A stretch of DNA of 64,000 nucleotides from contig JAWZYU010000019.1 in NCBI GenBank assembly GCA_038380435.1, positions 25,941,801 to 26,005,800 of the forward strand, written 5' to 3'. Under the pieces are notes generated by a model. The model was given only the letters and a program-made list of their open reading frames with translations. It was not told the origin of the DNA and did no database searches. Of the stretch, positions 54,862-64,000 are shown one piece after another; positions within the stretch are counted from its first letter, which is position 1, and the number at the start of each line of letters is the position of its first letter. Origin of the DNA: Ryuthela nishihirai (lineage: Eukaryota; Arthropoda; Arachnida; Araneae; Heptathelidae). Both the position numbers and the translations under genes were made by a program.

Positions 54862-54933
54862 TGCCGTGAACACGATTCGAACCTGGGTTATTGCTGCCAA
54901 AACGTAATATACTAAACACCATACGATCACGGC
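54862..54933 (-). pseudogene. tRNA-His-derived locus with TTG anticodon
   Basis: 72 nt. The anticodon loop reads TTTTGGC, so the anticodon is TTG (Gln) instead of GTG. The acceptor stem is perfect, but the T stem (CCAGG/GTGTT-type) and the base of the anticodon stem (G31-A39) are broken and the D loop has changed. It is most likely a decaying tRNA-His gene, not a true tRNA-Gln. Confidence 0.75.
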
Positions 54934-55071
54934 TGAATTTTCACCCTCTCCTGCAGCCTTATTTTGGTCCTTTCCACATAAAACGTATCTTCCGATTAAG
55001 GAAAACCAGCGGAACGAGATTTGTCTTTGGCTGAGTAATTCGAGAAGAGGAAACATCATTTCCGATTTTAG

Positions 55072-55086
55072 GCACTAGATGGCAAC
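55072..55086 (-). promoter_or_regulatory. CTCF-like motif upstream of tRNA-like 54862
   Basis: GCACTAGATGGCAAC, 138 bp from the tRNA-like sequence and retained although that sequence is degenerate. Confidence 0.35.
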
Positions 55087-55128
55087 ACCACTGTGTAAAG
55101 GCAGTGTAGTCGAACTGACGGACTTCTT

Positions 55129-55216
55129 TGGGTTGTTGAACTCTGAACGGCACTTGTTTTTTGCCCACCGTGGGTAAAACGGTCAGGTCTGAAGGATCCC
55201 AAGAACTCAAATAAGG
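55129..55216 (-). mobile_element. SINE A 3' fragment
   Basis: 'gggttgttgaactctgaacggcac...ccaccgtgggtaaaacggtcaggtc' is the last 90 bp of the family. Confidence 0.75.
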
Positions 55217-55319
55217 TAAGGGAAGACTTTTTTTCTTATTAATTTATGTTATTATTATAGCACAGAAACATATTTTATATATATTAAATTTAAGCTTTAG
55301 AAAAATGAAAGTCTCGGAA

Positions 55320-55600
55320 ATCTATGTGCTGTTTTGCCTGTGGGCAAGGTCACATTCGGTTTGTCCTTTGGGTCAGTTCCGGGTCTTTTAGGACCTTTTG
55401 GGACGTTTCATTATACTGCTGACCACTGGGGAAGTCGGGGTCACTTTGGGCGTTTTTAGGGTGTTTCCGGTTTTTGGGTGGGTCACTTCTGGTGTTTCAC
55501 GTGACAGGAGGTGTGCCTCGTCGACCTCTATGGCGGGGTCACTTCCGGTCGTGGTGGAATGCGAGAACTGCTGGGGGAGATTTTCAATAAAAGTTCCTTT
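55320..55600 (+). other. G/T-rich segment of unknown origin
   Basis: Unusual base composition for the window, with GGGTCACTT repeated (GGTCACTTTGGGCG, GGGTCACTTCTGGT, GGGTCACTTCCGGT) and AATAAA at its end (55585). Could be a solo LTR or element end; nothing decisive was seen. Confidence 0.35.
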
Positions 55601-55718
55601 AATATAATTGCTTTTAGCTCCTATTTAATTATTAGAAAGAAATACAAGAATTTGTTATTAATTTTTGCAAATAGTTTCCATGTATTTTTCGTCAGAGAAA
55701 AGTTAGGCCTGGCTCCAA

Positions 55719-55859
55719 CTTGAAGATTATTTGCCGTGTTCAGCGGCAAATAATCTTCAAGCTGCAGATATCTGCAAATAATCTTCAAGCTGCAGATATC
55801 TGCAAATAATCTTCAAGCTGCAGATATCTGCGAATAATCTTCAAGCTGCAGATATCTGC
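55719..55859 (+). repeat. 28-bp tandem repeat, 4 copies, plus inverted copy
   Basis: Unit AAATAATCTTCAAGCTGCAG-ATATCTGC (55748-55859, four units), containing the palindrome GCAGATATCTGC. An inverted partial unit (ACTTGAAGATTATTTGCCG, 55719-55737) faces the array across a short loop. Confidence 0.95.
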
Positions 55860-56237
55860 CTAAACGATAAACGGGTTTTAGATGTAATACTAAGCTTTGA
55901 TTCTTAATTCTCTGTAGGCGGATTTATGAACGAATGTACAAAATATTTTATTTTTTTGTCAGAATAACAGAGAAGTGTCATCTTGATTATTTTATCACTT
56001 AGTCTATTCGTTTTTGTGTTCCTTGAAAGAAGGAGCAGGATATTAAGGAGTTTTACTCATTTTTATAATTCTCTAATTTTTGAGGTATATGGAGCGTCAT
56101 TAATTGTATTACCACAGCCAAACTGATTTATGAACGAACACTCAGCTAAAACTGATATATGAACAAAATGTGTTAGAGGCAAAAAAACTCAATTGTTTAT
56201 TTATTGCCTGCTGATTGTTGTTTATATTTTTTGTTTG

Positions 56238-56395
56238 CTTGGAGTCGTTTTTTATATCTCTGAGCGCTATTATTTTTGCACACAATGAACTAAACGGCCA
56301 AGTTACGTGGACCCAGAACTCAGAGGAGTATGGGGATTGGGGGTCCATTAGATATCTGTTAGGATACAGATACTCCGGTCAAGGCCACTCATCTA
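56238..56395 (-). mobile_element. SINE A, degraded fragment
   Basis: 'atctctgagcgctattatttttgcacacaatgaactaaacggccaagtt' then 'aactcagaggagtatgggga..gggtccattagatatctgttagga'. Confidence 0.75.
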
Positions 56396-56658
56396 TTGGA
56401 AGAGGAGAACTTGAGTCATCTTCAAATTTCAGATGCGAATATAAAAAGTTAAATTAATTTTTTTGTTATTATATATTTGACAATACAGAATGTATTATAA
56501 AATCGTGTTTGTCCTCTGCTTCATTGTTTACCTAATATGTTGATTGTAGGCAGGGCAGGATAAAGGGAGGAGCAAGAGGTCAGTGACCCCTCCCCCTTTT
56601 AGAATGCTTGTAATGGTAACAGAGGCAAAAAATTATTACGCTAATTTTTATTTCATGC

Positions 56659-56774
56659 ATTGGTCAATAATTCTTTTACAAGTCAAGCATTGGTCAAGAA
56701 TTCTTTTATAAGTCAAGCATTGGTCAATAATTCTTTTACAAGTCAAGCATTGGTCAAGAATTCTTTTATAAGTC
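56659..56774 (+). repeat. 30-bp tandem repeat in 60-bp dimers
   Basis: ATTGGTCAATAATTCTTTTA-CAAGTCAAGC alternates with ATTGGTCAAGAATTCTTTTA-TAAGTCAAGC (A-B-A-B). Identical dimers indicate duplication of a 60-bp pair. Confidence 0.95.
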
Positions 56775-57080
56775 CATTTTTTAAGGTCAAGATTTTTTTC
56801 CGGATCTGGGTCTGAACGTAGGTAATAAATTACGATTTCGGGGACGCATCTCCATAGGGGCTATGCTATAACGACCTCGTATAGTGCTGATTCCGTTAGC
56901 GCTCTCGTTTCCAGGAACGCATACACCGCGCTGAATGGAGTATGCCTGCATTCTCTAAGTTCGCTAATATAAAATACTTTTTTTTTTACAGAAGAGAATA
57001 GCTTTGCTTATATTTTTTTTCGTTTCCGTTGTAAAGTGCTTCAAATGAGTATTTTTTAATCCCTTGTTATTTCTCTCCAG

Positions 57081-57237
57081 TAAAGGATGCCTCAACGACA
57101 AGCCAGGATCAGTGTCTAAAGATCAGGATCATTCCAAGTTTAAAGAAAAGCCAGGACAAGTGTGGGACGCATATGATCAATGCAAGGTATTCCTCAGGGA
57201 CGAAGATGCCACCCTCTACAATGATACAGTCTTAGAG
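57081..57237 (+). CDS. ADAMTS-like metalloprotease, internal exon (cysteine-rich region)
   Basis: Acceptor TTTCTCTCCAG ends at 57080 and donor GTAAGT starts at 57238. The first base completes a codon (phase 2 entry) and the exon ends in phase 0. The 52 codons read KGCLNDKPGS, then a charged linker, then KPGQVWDAYDQCKVFLRDED and a tail ending LYNDTVLE. The pattern CLxDxPG...LPGxxYDAxxQC is the start of the ADAMTS cysteine-rich region, after the zinc-protease and disintegrin-like parts. Secreted or matrix protease by family. Upstream exons, including the HExxHxxGxxH site, were not found in the window. Frame and splice sites make this one of the few real host exons here. Confidence 0.82.
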
Positions 57238-59755
57238 GTAAGTAACGGCAATGATAAACGCAACGTCACTCAAACCGGGCAATGTGGTTTCGTAATGCAA
57301 TAAGACGCTGTCAGTGGGGAAAGAAAACTACATCATTATGCAGTATATTGCTGTTATACACTATGTTGAAAAAAGTGTCCGGACACTTCCATGTTGTGTG
57401 AATGGAAAGCCACTTTCATAGCTCCCTAACATTGAAAACAACCCTTTTTACGCAAAAACTGTTATTGGCGATAAATTGTAGATGACTCAAATCTCCCTAA
57501 ATATATTTCCCATAATATTCGTTTAATATTTAAAGAATTAATGGAATTGTAAATGAATCTTCAACTTTTGACACTTGTGAAAAAATACTTCTGTAGATAA
57601 AACACAACTCTTGTAACAATTTGTTCATTAACATAAATTAAATATCTGAAGTTTGTATGACGATTTTTTAAGATTTCATCAATTTGGAGGCAAAGTGGCA
57701 GTGTCAATTTTCAACAATCATATCGGGGTGGCTCAATCGGTAGCGCGCCACGCTCGTAATCTGCAGTTCCCAGGTTCGAGTCCCAGCTGGATCAGCGTTG
57801 AGATTTATCTCCGCAAAACTCCCCGCCCTGCCCACGGTCAGTAGGGGACACCGATGGGCTTGGAAAGGCCGCCGTCCGTCGGATGGCACGTTAAGCCGTG
57901 GCCGCGTGTACGGGAGAGCCATACCCTGTGCACGTTAAAGAACACGCTGGATGACCTTGATGGGAGGCTACCATCTGTCTCCCAACAGCTGTTCCAATGG
58001 GTCCCCTCCCCCCAACCTTCTCTGAGCATTCGGGGTCCTTGTGACCTAGCCATTTAGCCCATGGTGTGCAAAAAATTGCCGCTCAGAGGTAAAACAACCC
58101 AACGACATCAACCCTTGGATAATAATATGGCATGTAATAGGCCTTGTTGTTTCGATCTGTATTCAAGAATAGATCTTTTTTACAGTGTTCACCAAAAGAA
58201 AAGAAGCATGGTAAAAAAAAAACATTCGGAAGCCCTTTAGTTTTTGTACGCCCTAGGCACTATACATACTTTTCCTATTGGCTAATGCGATCCTGATTTT
58301 TCTCACTCATTTGGTCAAGTATCATCGTAGTGAATCAATGATTAACTCGCAATTGGCTTCTAGAATGCTGTAACATTATTCGAGTTTTTTTTTTACAGAA
58401 AGGCTTCTACTTTGGCGTTCCCAGCCAAATTCTCAGTGGGAGGTGTCCTTTCTAGTTTTCCTGTTTTCAAGGTCGATTGATGAAGTGATTACTAGTTGAT
58501 CTGATACTCTCCGAAACGGAGGTTATTCTTTTTCATACCTTTAGATACTTTGGCACTTGAGTCACGTATCAATCCATGTCTCATGAAAACGGGGAATCAC
58601 TTCCTTTTTTCTTTTTGCATTCACATACCTTTGTTCCACATACCTGCTCTTAGTGCCTGGTTTTGTTAGATAGGGACTATCTAAATTCTTATTTATCAGC
58701 AAACAAAATTCTTTTTTTCGTTTTTCCATACCGTTGTATCGAAATTTTCCTTTTTTTCAATACAATTCGAATAGTATTTTTCAAAACTATCGAATGAATC
58801 TTCCGAAATTATAAAAAACTGATTGTCTTCCGTAAACAATTGAAGTTCGGATGAGGGAGCATTGGTTAAGGGGTCATGACTGCATAAGAAATCTCTTCAC
58901 AGCCGACTCTTTGTTTATAGAAGAAAAAAAATGTTTCCATTTAAATGTACTTTATTTATGACCAAAGGAACAAGAATATAGAAAAATGTTTTAAATGATT
59001 CAGTGAATTCATCATTTTATCGTCTCAGAAGTTGCAGAATTCTGAAATGTCATAAAGCAGTAGTAAGGAACATGAAAGAGAAATGATTTATATGCACTTT
59101 CTCATGATGAACACATCAAGTGAAGGACACTTGTGAAATGTAGCAAAGCAGTTCTTGTAGTTTCTTGTGAAATGGAACAAAACCGTTCTTGTTGCATGTC
59201 AGGCACATTTATCTTCAATGCCATTGTATGTAATTTCTATTCCCTCCGTAGATGACACCAAATTCCTGTCCGTTCCTATAAAGACTGGTCTACACTTTGC
59301 AAAACCAAAGGCACTCTATTAAAAAATAAATAACTACACTTTGTAATGTGCATAAAATCTGAAGGGGTTAAACAAGTAAACGACAGATGTTTAACAGAAG
59401 AAATCATAAAAAAAGGGAAAACCATTGGTATTAGGGCTTTAAGAGACTTTTAAAATGATACCAATCATCGAAGAGATGGCAGTGTTATCTCTTATCTAAT
59501 ACTTCTGGTTGAAATCGGAATTAAAAACTGTGGTTATATTGTTAACCATATGGATAATATGATTATTAAACACATTTGTATATAATTATCGGCTCTTTGA
59601 TCTGCTCTTTGAAAGACTGAAGCATTGTTACTCTTTAGATATTATGATGGGTGATTACACTGCATGAAATAGCTCAAGTTCATATTTGATGTGAGAAGCT
59701 ATCTTCTTTTTTTAATAACAGATATAATTCTTAACTTTTAAATTGTCTCTTGCAG
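57238..59755 (+). other. Intron of the ADAMTS-like gene
   Basis: GTAAGT to a TTGCAG acceptor. It holds a Tc1-type terminal sequence at 57357-57392 (CACTATGTTGAAAAAAGTGT), a SINE A copy (57724-58102) in sense orientation, and otherwise AT-rich sequence in 58103-59755 with no gene seen. Confidence 0.75.
57724..58102 (+). mobile_element. SINE family A in the metalloprotease intron
   Basis: Full-length copy from CGGGGTGGCTCAATCGGTAG to the 3' end GCTCAGAGGTAAAACAACCC. A and B boxes intact, few mutations. Confidence 0.93.
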
Positions 59756-59851
59756 TTGGTGTGTGAGCAGACTTTGTGTAAAACTCCAAAACGCATCGGA
59801 TACTATGCGGCAGGGCCAGCTCTGGAGGGAACTTTCTGTGGTGGAACAAAG
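59756..59851 (+). CDS. ADAMTS-like metalloprotease, next exon
   Basis: Acceptor TCTCTTGCAG ends at 59755 and donor GTTAGT begins at 59852. 96 bp, 32 codons, phase 0 at both ends, so it joins the previous exon in frame. It reads LVCEQTLCKTPKR, a short linker, and GPALEGTFCGGTK. PALEGTxCGxxK is a hallmark of ADAMTS/reprolysin cysteine-rich regions (usually followed by WC), preceded by LWC-type LVC. The cysteine pattern continues that of the exon at 57081. The following exon is not visible before the window ends. Confidence 0.88.
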
Positions 59852-60874
59852 GTTAGTAGATTAGGATTTTAGCAAATGTCTACTCCTCTATGGAGCAGTA
59901 TACATTTAACAGTGGTGTAAGAAATAAAATTTTCATCAATGTTGATATTCATGGTAAGGCCCGTGAAGGTTCATAATATGAGATAAAACCAGTACTGATC
60001 TTAAGAGGGTGCGATGGGACGCATAAACATAACGTTCTTTTCGCAAGGCTGTCTCCACTCTCGAAATTCTCGCCTAGACGAAAAAATAGTTTATGCCAAT
60101 AACTGTCTCTTGCAAACACAGTTTTTATGACTTTTTATTTAGAAGGGAAGGCGAAATTATTCTAAAATGAATGACATGAGATTAAAAAACAGTCGTTTAT
60201 GTTTGAAAAAAAAAAAAGATAAAGAAGCTTACTGATTGTACGTGTGGTGGTGGTAGGAGGTGTGCCTCGCATTCTGTGAGTGTGCCCCATTCTGAAAGGT
60301 AAGGCGTTGCTATTATTTCAGGCAATGAAACTTTCAGAGTGTAGTTTATCCTCCCCTCCCCAGTAGTACTCTTTGAAGTTTAACGAACAGATGATATTCT
60401 GCATTTTCATAGGAAGTACCGAAAAAGTATTCTGACAATGAAAATATCGATCTCAAACTTTCGGTGTTCCTGAACTCCCCCCAAAAAAGTGGTTTTCTCA
60501 ATGCAACTTGCCTGTTTAGTGAGACGAGTTGAATGGCTCGCCATGGAGTTGAAAACTTAAAGTAAGGTATGATGCGATGAAACTCGTTTTAGCGAGAGTC
60601 ACAATAGACATTCAGTTTTTAATAATTTGGAAAGTACAAAAAAAAAAACAATCCACTTTCCTGTTAGAAAGTACTTTTTGTTTCAATAAGAACAAATTAG
60701 ACTTACAAAGGTACGTGCAAGCAAAAGAATGAGGTTTACTGAATGAGTATAGAGAAAAAATTGTCAACAGCCAGATGGGATCTGAACTCACGACCTCCTG
60801 ATGACATCATGGGGTCCGTATCATGGGTCCCACCCGACTAATGACAGTTTTTCCTTTTATACTCATTTGATGGA
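59852..60874. other. Intron or intergenic, no exon recognised
   Basis: AT-rich with one GT-rich patch at 60240-60300. At 60765-60830 the repeat block with 'gatctgaactcacgacctcctgatgacatc' (see 13960) occurs. No further metalloprotease exon seen. Confidence 0.5.
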
Positions 60875-61946
60875 CAGAGGTTTATCAAAATAATGGAAAC
60901 ACCGACTGGAGTGCACGTAATGAGCTGTATGCATATCACAAGGACGTCACCCGCGATGTCGGCTATCACGTATCAGTGCCACAACAGCTGTTTCGCCTGT
61001 GGCACGTTAGGAGAAGGCTTTTTTGGTTTAACAAAAAGGAGGGGGCGTTGTCTCTAACGTGCAAATTGTGGACGTCATACGAAGTTGTCAGATAGAGATA
61101 GGCGAACGTTGGCATGGATTGTACAAGGGAAGCACAACACCACGGCACCGCAAATAGCAGCAGAGTTAAACACCAGTTGGAATATTCCCATTTCCCCCAT
61201 AAGAATTCGTCAAAAACTTAATTATGCCGGTATTTATGGTCGTGCTACAATCCACAAACCTCTGATTACCAACATCAATGCAACGAAACGTGTAAGGTGG
61301 TGCAAAGGAGATAAAAGCTGGGATGCTAAAGACTGGCAACGTGTCATCTGTTCTGATGAATCGTGCTGCACATTGTTTTCCATCACTGGTAGAGTGTATG
61401 TCTGGCGAAAACCTGCAAAAGCATACCACACGGACTGTTTGATTCCCACTGTGAAGCATGGAGGTAGATCCCTGATACTGACGGCATTCCTTACGGCCAT
61501 TAGTTATTCTTCAGGGTCATGTCACATCCATTCAACGTACGAATCCATTCTCGAGGACCACCTGAACCCAATGTTGCGGGCATTGTTCCCTAATGACCGA
61601 CCCTGGTTTCAATCGGATAATGCACCGTGCATTGTGCGAAACGTGTCAAGTTGTGGTTTGCAGAGCATGAGGATGAGGTACAGCAGCTACCCTGGCCACC
61701 TCAATCTCTAGACCTCAATATTATTGAACATTTGTGGGAATATCTGGTGCACAAGGTCAGCCAACATCACTGGCATAGTTGGGTCATATTTTACAGGAAG
61801 AATGGTCCACATTCCATTATCATAGTACATGACGTGTACATTTCACGTTGAATTGCGTCCGTTCTGAACGCCCGAAGTGTGTCTACAGTTCATTAATAAA
61901 TGTTCTCACAAACAGTACGTGTTTCCATTATTTTGGTAAACAGTCG
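60875..61946 (+). mobile_element. Tc1-like transposon, nearly complete, decayed
   Basis: Left end holds ATCAAAATAATGGAAACAC and the right end its complement GTGTTTCCATTATTTTGGTA, about 1.07 kb apart. The transposase is on the plus strand. Exact tips and target TA are not clean (left CAGAGG, right ACAGTCG). Confidence 0.88.
61085..61851 (+). pseudogene. Tc1 transposase with frameshift
   Basis: Frame 61085-61711 has SDRDRRTLAWIVQ at its start (DNA-binding region), KRVRWCKGDKSW, the first catalytic Asp in VICSDESCCTLF, VYVWRKPAKAY, KHGGRSLILTAF, and the second Asp in WFQSDNAPCI. A frameshift at about 61620-61640 then moves to the frame LPWPPQSLDLNIIEHLWEYL with the catalytic Glu. All three DDE residues survive. 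The first codon is TTG; a true start lies upstream and is unclear. Non-functional by frameshift. Confidence 0.88.
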
Positions 61947-62275
61947 AAATTTGGTATATAGTCGAAAGGTGCTTACGTATGGTTGCCTGCTATTCAAAAC
62001 GAGGTTTAATTCAACATTTTCACATATTCAAACAAAAGAATGAGGCTTAATTAAATATTTTGCCAAAGATATGTACAAACAAATGAAGGAGGTTAAATGC
62101 AACATTTTCATAGAAATGTGTACAAACAAAATAATGAAGTTAAATGAACATTTTCGCAAAAAATATGTAAACAAAAAAAATAGAGGTTTAATTCAGTATT
62201 TTCACAAAGATATATACAAACAAATAATTGAGGTTATAACTTGAACATTTTCACAAACAGATGTACAGTCGCTCA

Positions 62276-62385
62276 AAAAATATGATTACAGAATTCAGAA
62301 AAAATATCTGGCAACGATTTTTTTTAGGAATTAGTGATCTGGCAACCTTCGTGTATGTACACGAATTCACCAGACCACTAATTGC
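62276..62385 (+). mobile_element. Partial copy of the CAGTCGCTC foldback MITE
   Basis: TA at 62274-62275, then CAGTCGCTCAAAAAATATGA, the ATATCTGGCAACG word and GATCTGGCAACCTTCGTGT. A deletion removes GTATCCGAACAC, and the right arm is lost after 62380. Confidence 0.8.
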
Positions 62386-62696
62386 CTCATTTACCTCATT
62401 TGCAAACAGCATGGCAAGCCCAAATACAAGAAAAATTAAAAGCATTAACTTTGGTTGAATCATTGGAGGTCACTCAGTATGGTTATAAATATTATGAAAT
62501 ATGCTGACATCCCACATCACAGAATACGGAACACTTTCTGGTCATTGGAACATGACAACGAATATATTGCGTGACAATCCCGGTGCACCGCAGTACGAGG
62601 ACTGCACATCACCGTATGGGAGTTGCCACTGAAATACCCATCGACTAACCAGGTTCCTTTCAGTTTAAGCTTGCCTTACATTGTACCTGCCTACAG

Positions 62697-63284
62697 CGGG
62701 TTGGGTTGTTTACCTCTGAGTGGCACTTTTTTGCACACCATGTGCTAAATTGCCAGGTCACATGGACCCCGAAGGCTCAGAGAAGGTTGGGGGAGGGGAC
62801 CCACTGGAACAGCTGTTGGGAGACAGATGGTAGTCTCCCGTCAAGGCCATCCAGCGTGTTCTTTAACGTGCACAGGGTATGGCTCTCCCGCACACGGGAC
62901 CACGGCTTAACGTCCCATCCGACGGACGGCGGCCTTTCCAAGCCCATCGGTGTCCCCTACTGACCGTGGGCAGGGCGGGGAATTTTGCAGAGCCCGTGGC
63001 CGAGTGGTTAGCACGCTTGGCTATTGATCTAAGGGACCTGGGTTCGAGCCCCGGGTAAGGCATGGATGTATGTGCCGTTTTTCTGCCGAGGTCCTGCCAT
63101 CCTCTCAGACCTTCTACTGTGGCATATAAACTGACAGGCTCCTGTCAGACCTCTGTGGCAAGCAGCTGCTTGAGGGGGTATTTATTTATTTTTTAAACCT
63201 CAACGCTGACCCAGCTGGGGCTCGAACCTGGGAACTACAGATTACCAGCCTGGCGCGCTACCGACTGAGCCACCCCCGCCCCAC
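62697..63284 (-). mobile_element. SINE A interrupted by SINE B
   Basis: 62697-62990 is the 3' part and body of SINE A. After the SINE B insert its head resumes at 63198 (CCTCAACGCTGACCCAGC to CCGACTGAGCCACCCCCGCC). About 8 bp of SINE A (the ATAAATCT region) are missing at the junction. Confidence 0.92.
62991..63190 (+). mobile_element. SINE family B, best-preserved copy
   Basis: GCCCGTGGCCGAGTGGTTAG (A box), GGGTTCGAGCCCCGGGT (B box), body GGCATGGATGTATGTGCC, ATATAAACTGACAGGCTCC, and 3' CAAGCAGCTGCTTGAGGGGG with a short TTTATT tail. It lies inside SINE A, so family B was active later than this A copy. Confidence 0.93.
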
Positions 63285-63535
63285 CTACAGCGGGAGAAGA
63301 CCTTTTGTGAAGAGAGAAGCACTGCTTGGGATTTTATAGCCTGCCTGTAGAAATAATCATTGAGGTGCAGTGAGAGTGGGATCTTTTGAGAATTTTGAGT
63401 AATGCCTAAGAATATGCCCATCACTCACTGGATTTTGTCCAAATATATGCCAATAAATAAAATAAAAGATGGTATCTTTTGAATTTTGAGCCAAGAACAT
63501 AAAAAGAAGTCATAACTTTTTGAGTCCTCCACAGC

Positions 63536-64000
63536 AGAGGCTCTTAGGCACTTCCATCGATAAGCCACGCCTAATCGGGACCCAGTCCTTTCAGCATGAC
63601 CTTCAACTTCGTCCTCTCCATCGAGCCGGGCAACCACAGCCCGCTCGCCGTCTCGGCCTTAACCGTGCCGAGGCCGCGTCGGGGACACCTGACCGGAAAA
63701 CCAGACAAAGCCGGTCGGCGGCCCTCCAGCAACCCCGACAAAGCCTACCGGGGCTTACGTGACCGCAGCACCCGGACCCGACTTCGCAGAGGAACCCAAG
63801 TTCCTCCACTGCGAAAGCTATATATGGACAAAACTAATTCCGTGGGACTCTTAGTTTGGCTGTTCCATCGATAAGTCCGTCGACCAGGGTAGCTACTCCC
63901 GGTCGCGAGCCTCCAACTTCTACCTCTCCATTCTGAACGGGCCGAAGCCCCCCCCCCCACCCCAATGAACAATCTTCCGACCCCGATATCACTGAGACCG
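63536..64000. repeat. GC-rich block with 310-bp period, unidentified
   Basis: Sharp change from AT-rich to GC-rich sequence. TTCCATCGATAAG at 63552 and 63863 and CAACTTC..CCTCTCCAT at about 63604 and 63914 give a period near 310 bp, 1.5 copies to the window edge. Hairpin at 63781-63816 (CTTCGCAG-AGGAAC and complement). TATATATGG at 63821. The pattern fits monomer-type 5' UTR repeats or LTR pieces of a retroelement continuing beyond the window; the frames here are not credible genes. Confidence 0.5.

Noticed and set aside
57238..57303. Extension of the first metalloprotease exon to the stop at 57303
   Set aside because: A consensus GTAAGT donor at 57238 and the in-frame phase 0 start of the next exon make splicing far more likely; the extension has no family resemblance.

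Overview
The window is nuclear DNA from a eukaryote, AT-rich and dominated by repeats. The two recognisable host exons (an ADAMTS-like metalloprotease with GT/AG introns), tRNA-derived SINEs, Tc1/mariner transposons and an RTE-type LINE suggest an arthropod. A chelicerate such as a spider or tick is my guess, from the style of the metalloprotease exons; the species cannot be fixed from the sequence. There is no prokaryotic operon structure and no CRISPR.

Layout. 1-14 kb: minus-strand tRNA-His genes (1559, 3958, 12247) in old, diverged, inverted copies of blocks found later in plus orientation near 24.5-28.5 kb. This part is broken up by a 5'-truncated LINE (5206-6687) and a rearranged Gypsy fragment (6873-9240) that itself carries a hAT-like MITE (7527-8081). 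14-17.3 kb: another old copy with a tRNA-His relic, two SINEs and a LINE 3' remnant. 17.35-43.8 kb: a recent, very similar tandem duplication of about 12.6 kb (17509 to 30140) and 13.4 kb (30140 to 43579), each unit with three tRNA-His genes and one tRNA relic. The units differ mainly because a 48-bp minisatellite has 14 copies in one and 26 in the other, and because a 212-bp foldback element sits in the second unit only. 44-55 kb: a long-TIR element, a Tc1 remnant, a 1.1-kb array of foldback element ends and palindromes, a complete but decayed mariner-like transposon (50826-52158), and two more minus-strand tRNA-His loci. 55-64 kb: short tandem repeats, exons of the metalloprotease gene at 57081-57237 and 59756-59851, a Tc1-like transposon (60875-61946), a SINE inside a SINE, and an unidentified GC-rich block with a 310-bp period at the right edge.

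The most interesting structure is the tRNA-His array: 17 tRNA-His-derived loci (6 identical and intact, 4 with one or two changes, 7 degenerate or relics). In every copy whose upstream flank survives, a 15-bp motif close to GCTGCCATCTAGTGC lies upstream of the tRNA. In 9 of the 12 full-length loci the gap is 137-139 bp. The motif matches the animal CTCF core consensus at up to 13 of 14 positions. Two further upstream islands are conserved in the oldest copies. The breakpoints of the recent 12.6-kb duplication fall inside this tRNA-His block, which fits unequal exchange between tRNA copies.

Second theme: mobile elements seeding satellites. The 48-bp minisatellite is an amplified internal piece of an old SINE, and the 300-bp repeat at 47.7-48.7 kb is built from foldback transposon ends. 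Most open frames in the window are chance frames in SINEs and minisatellites.
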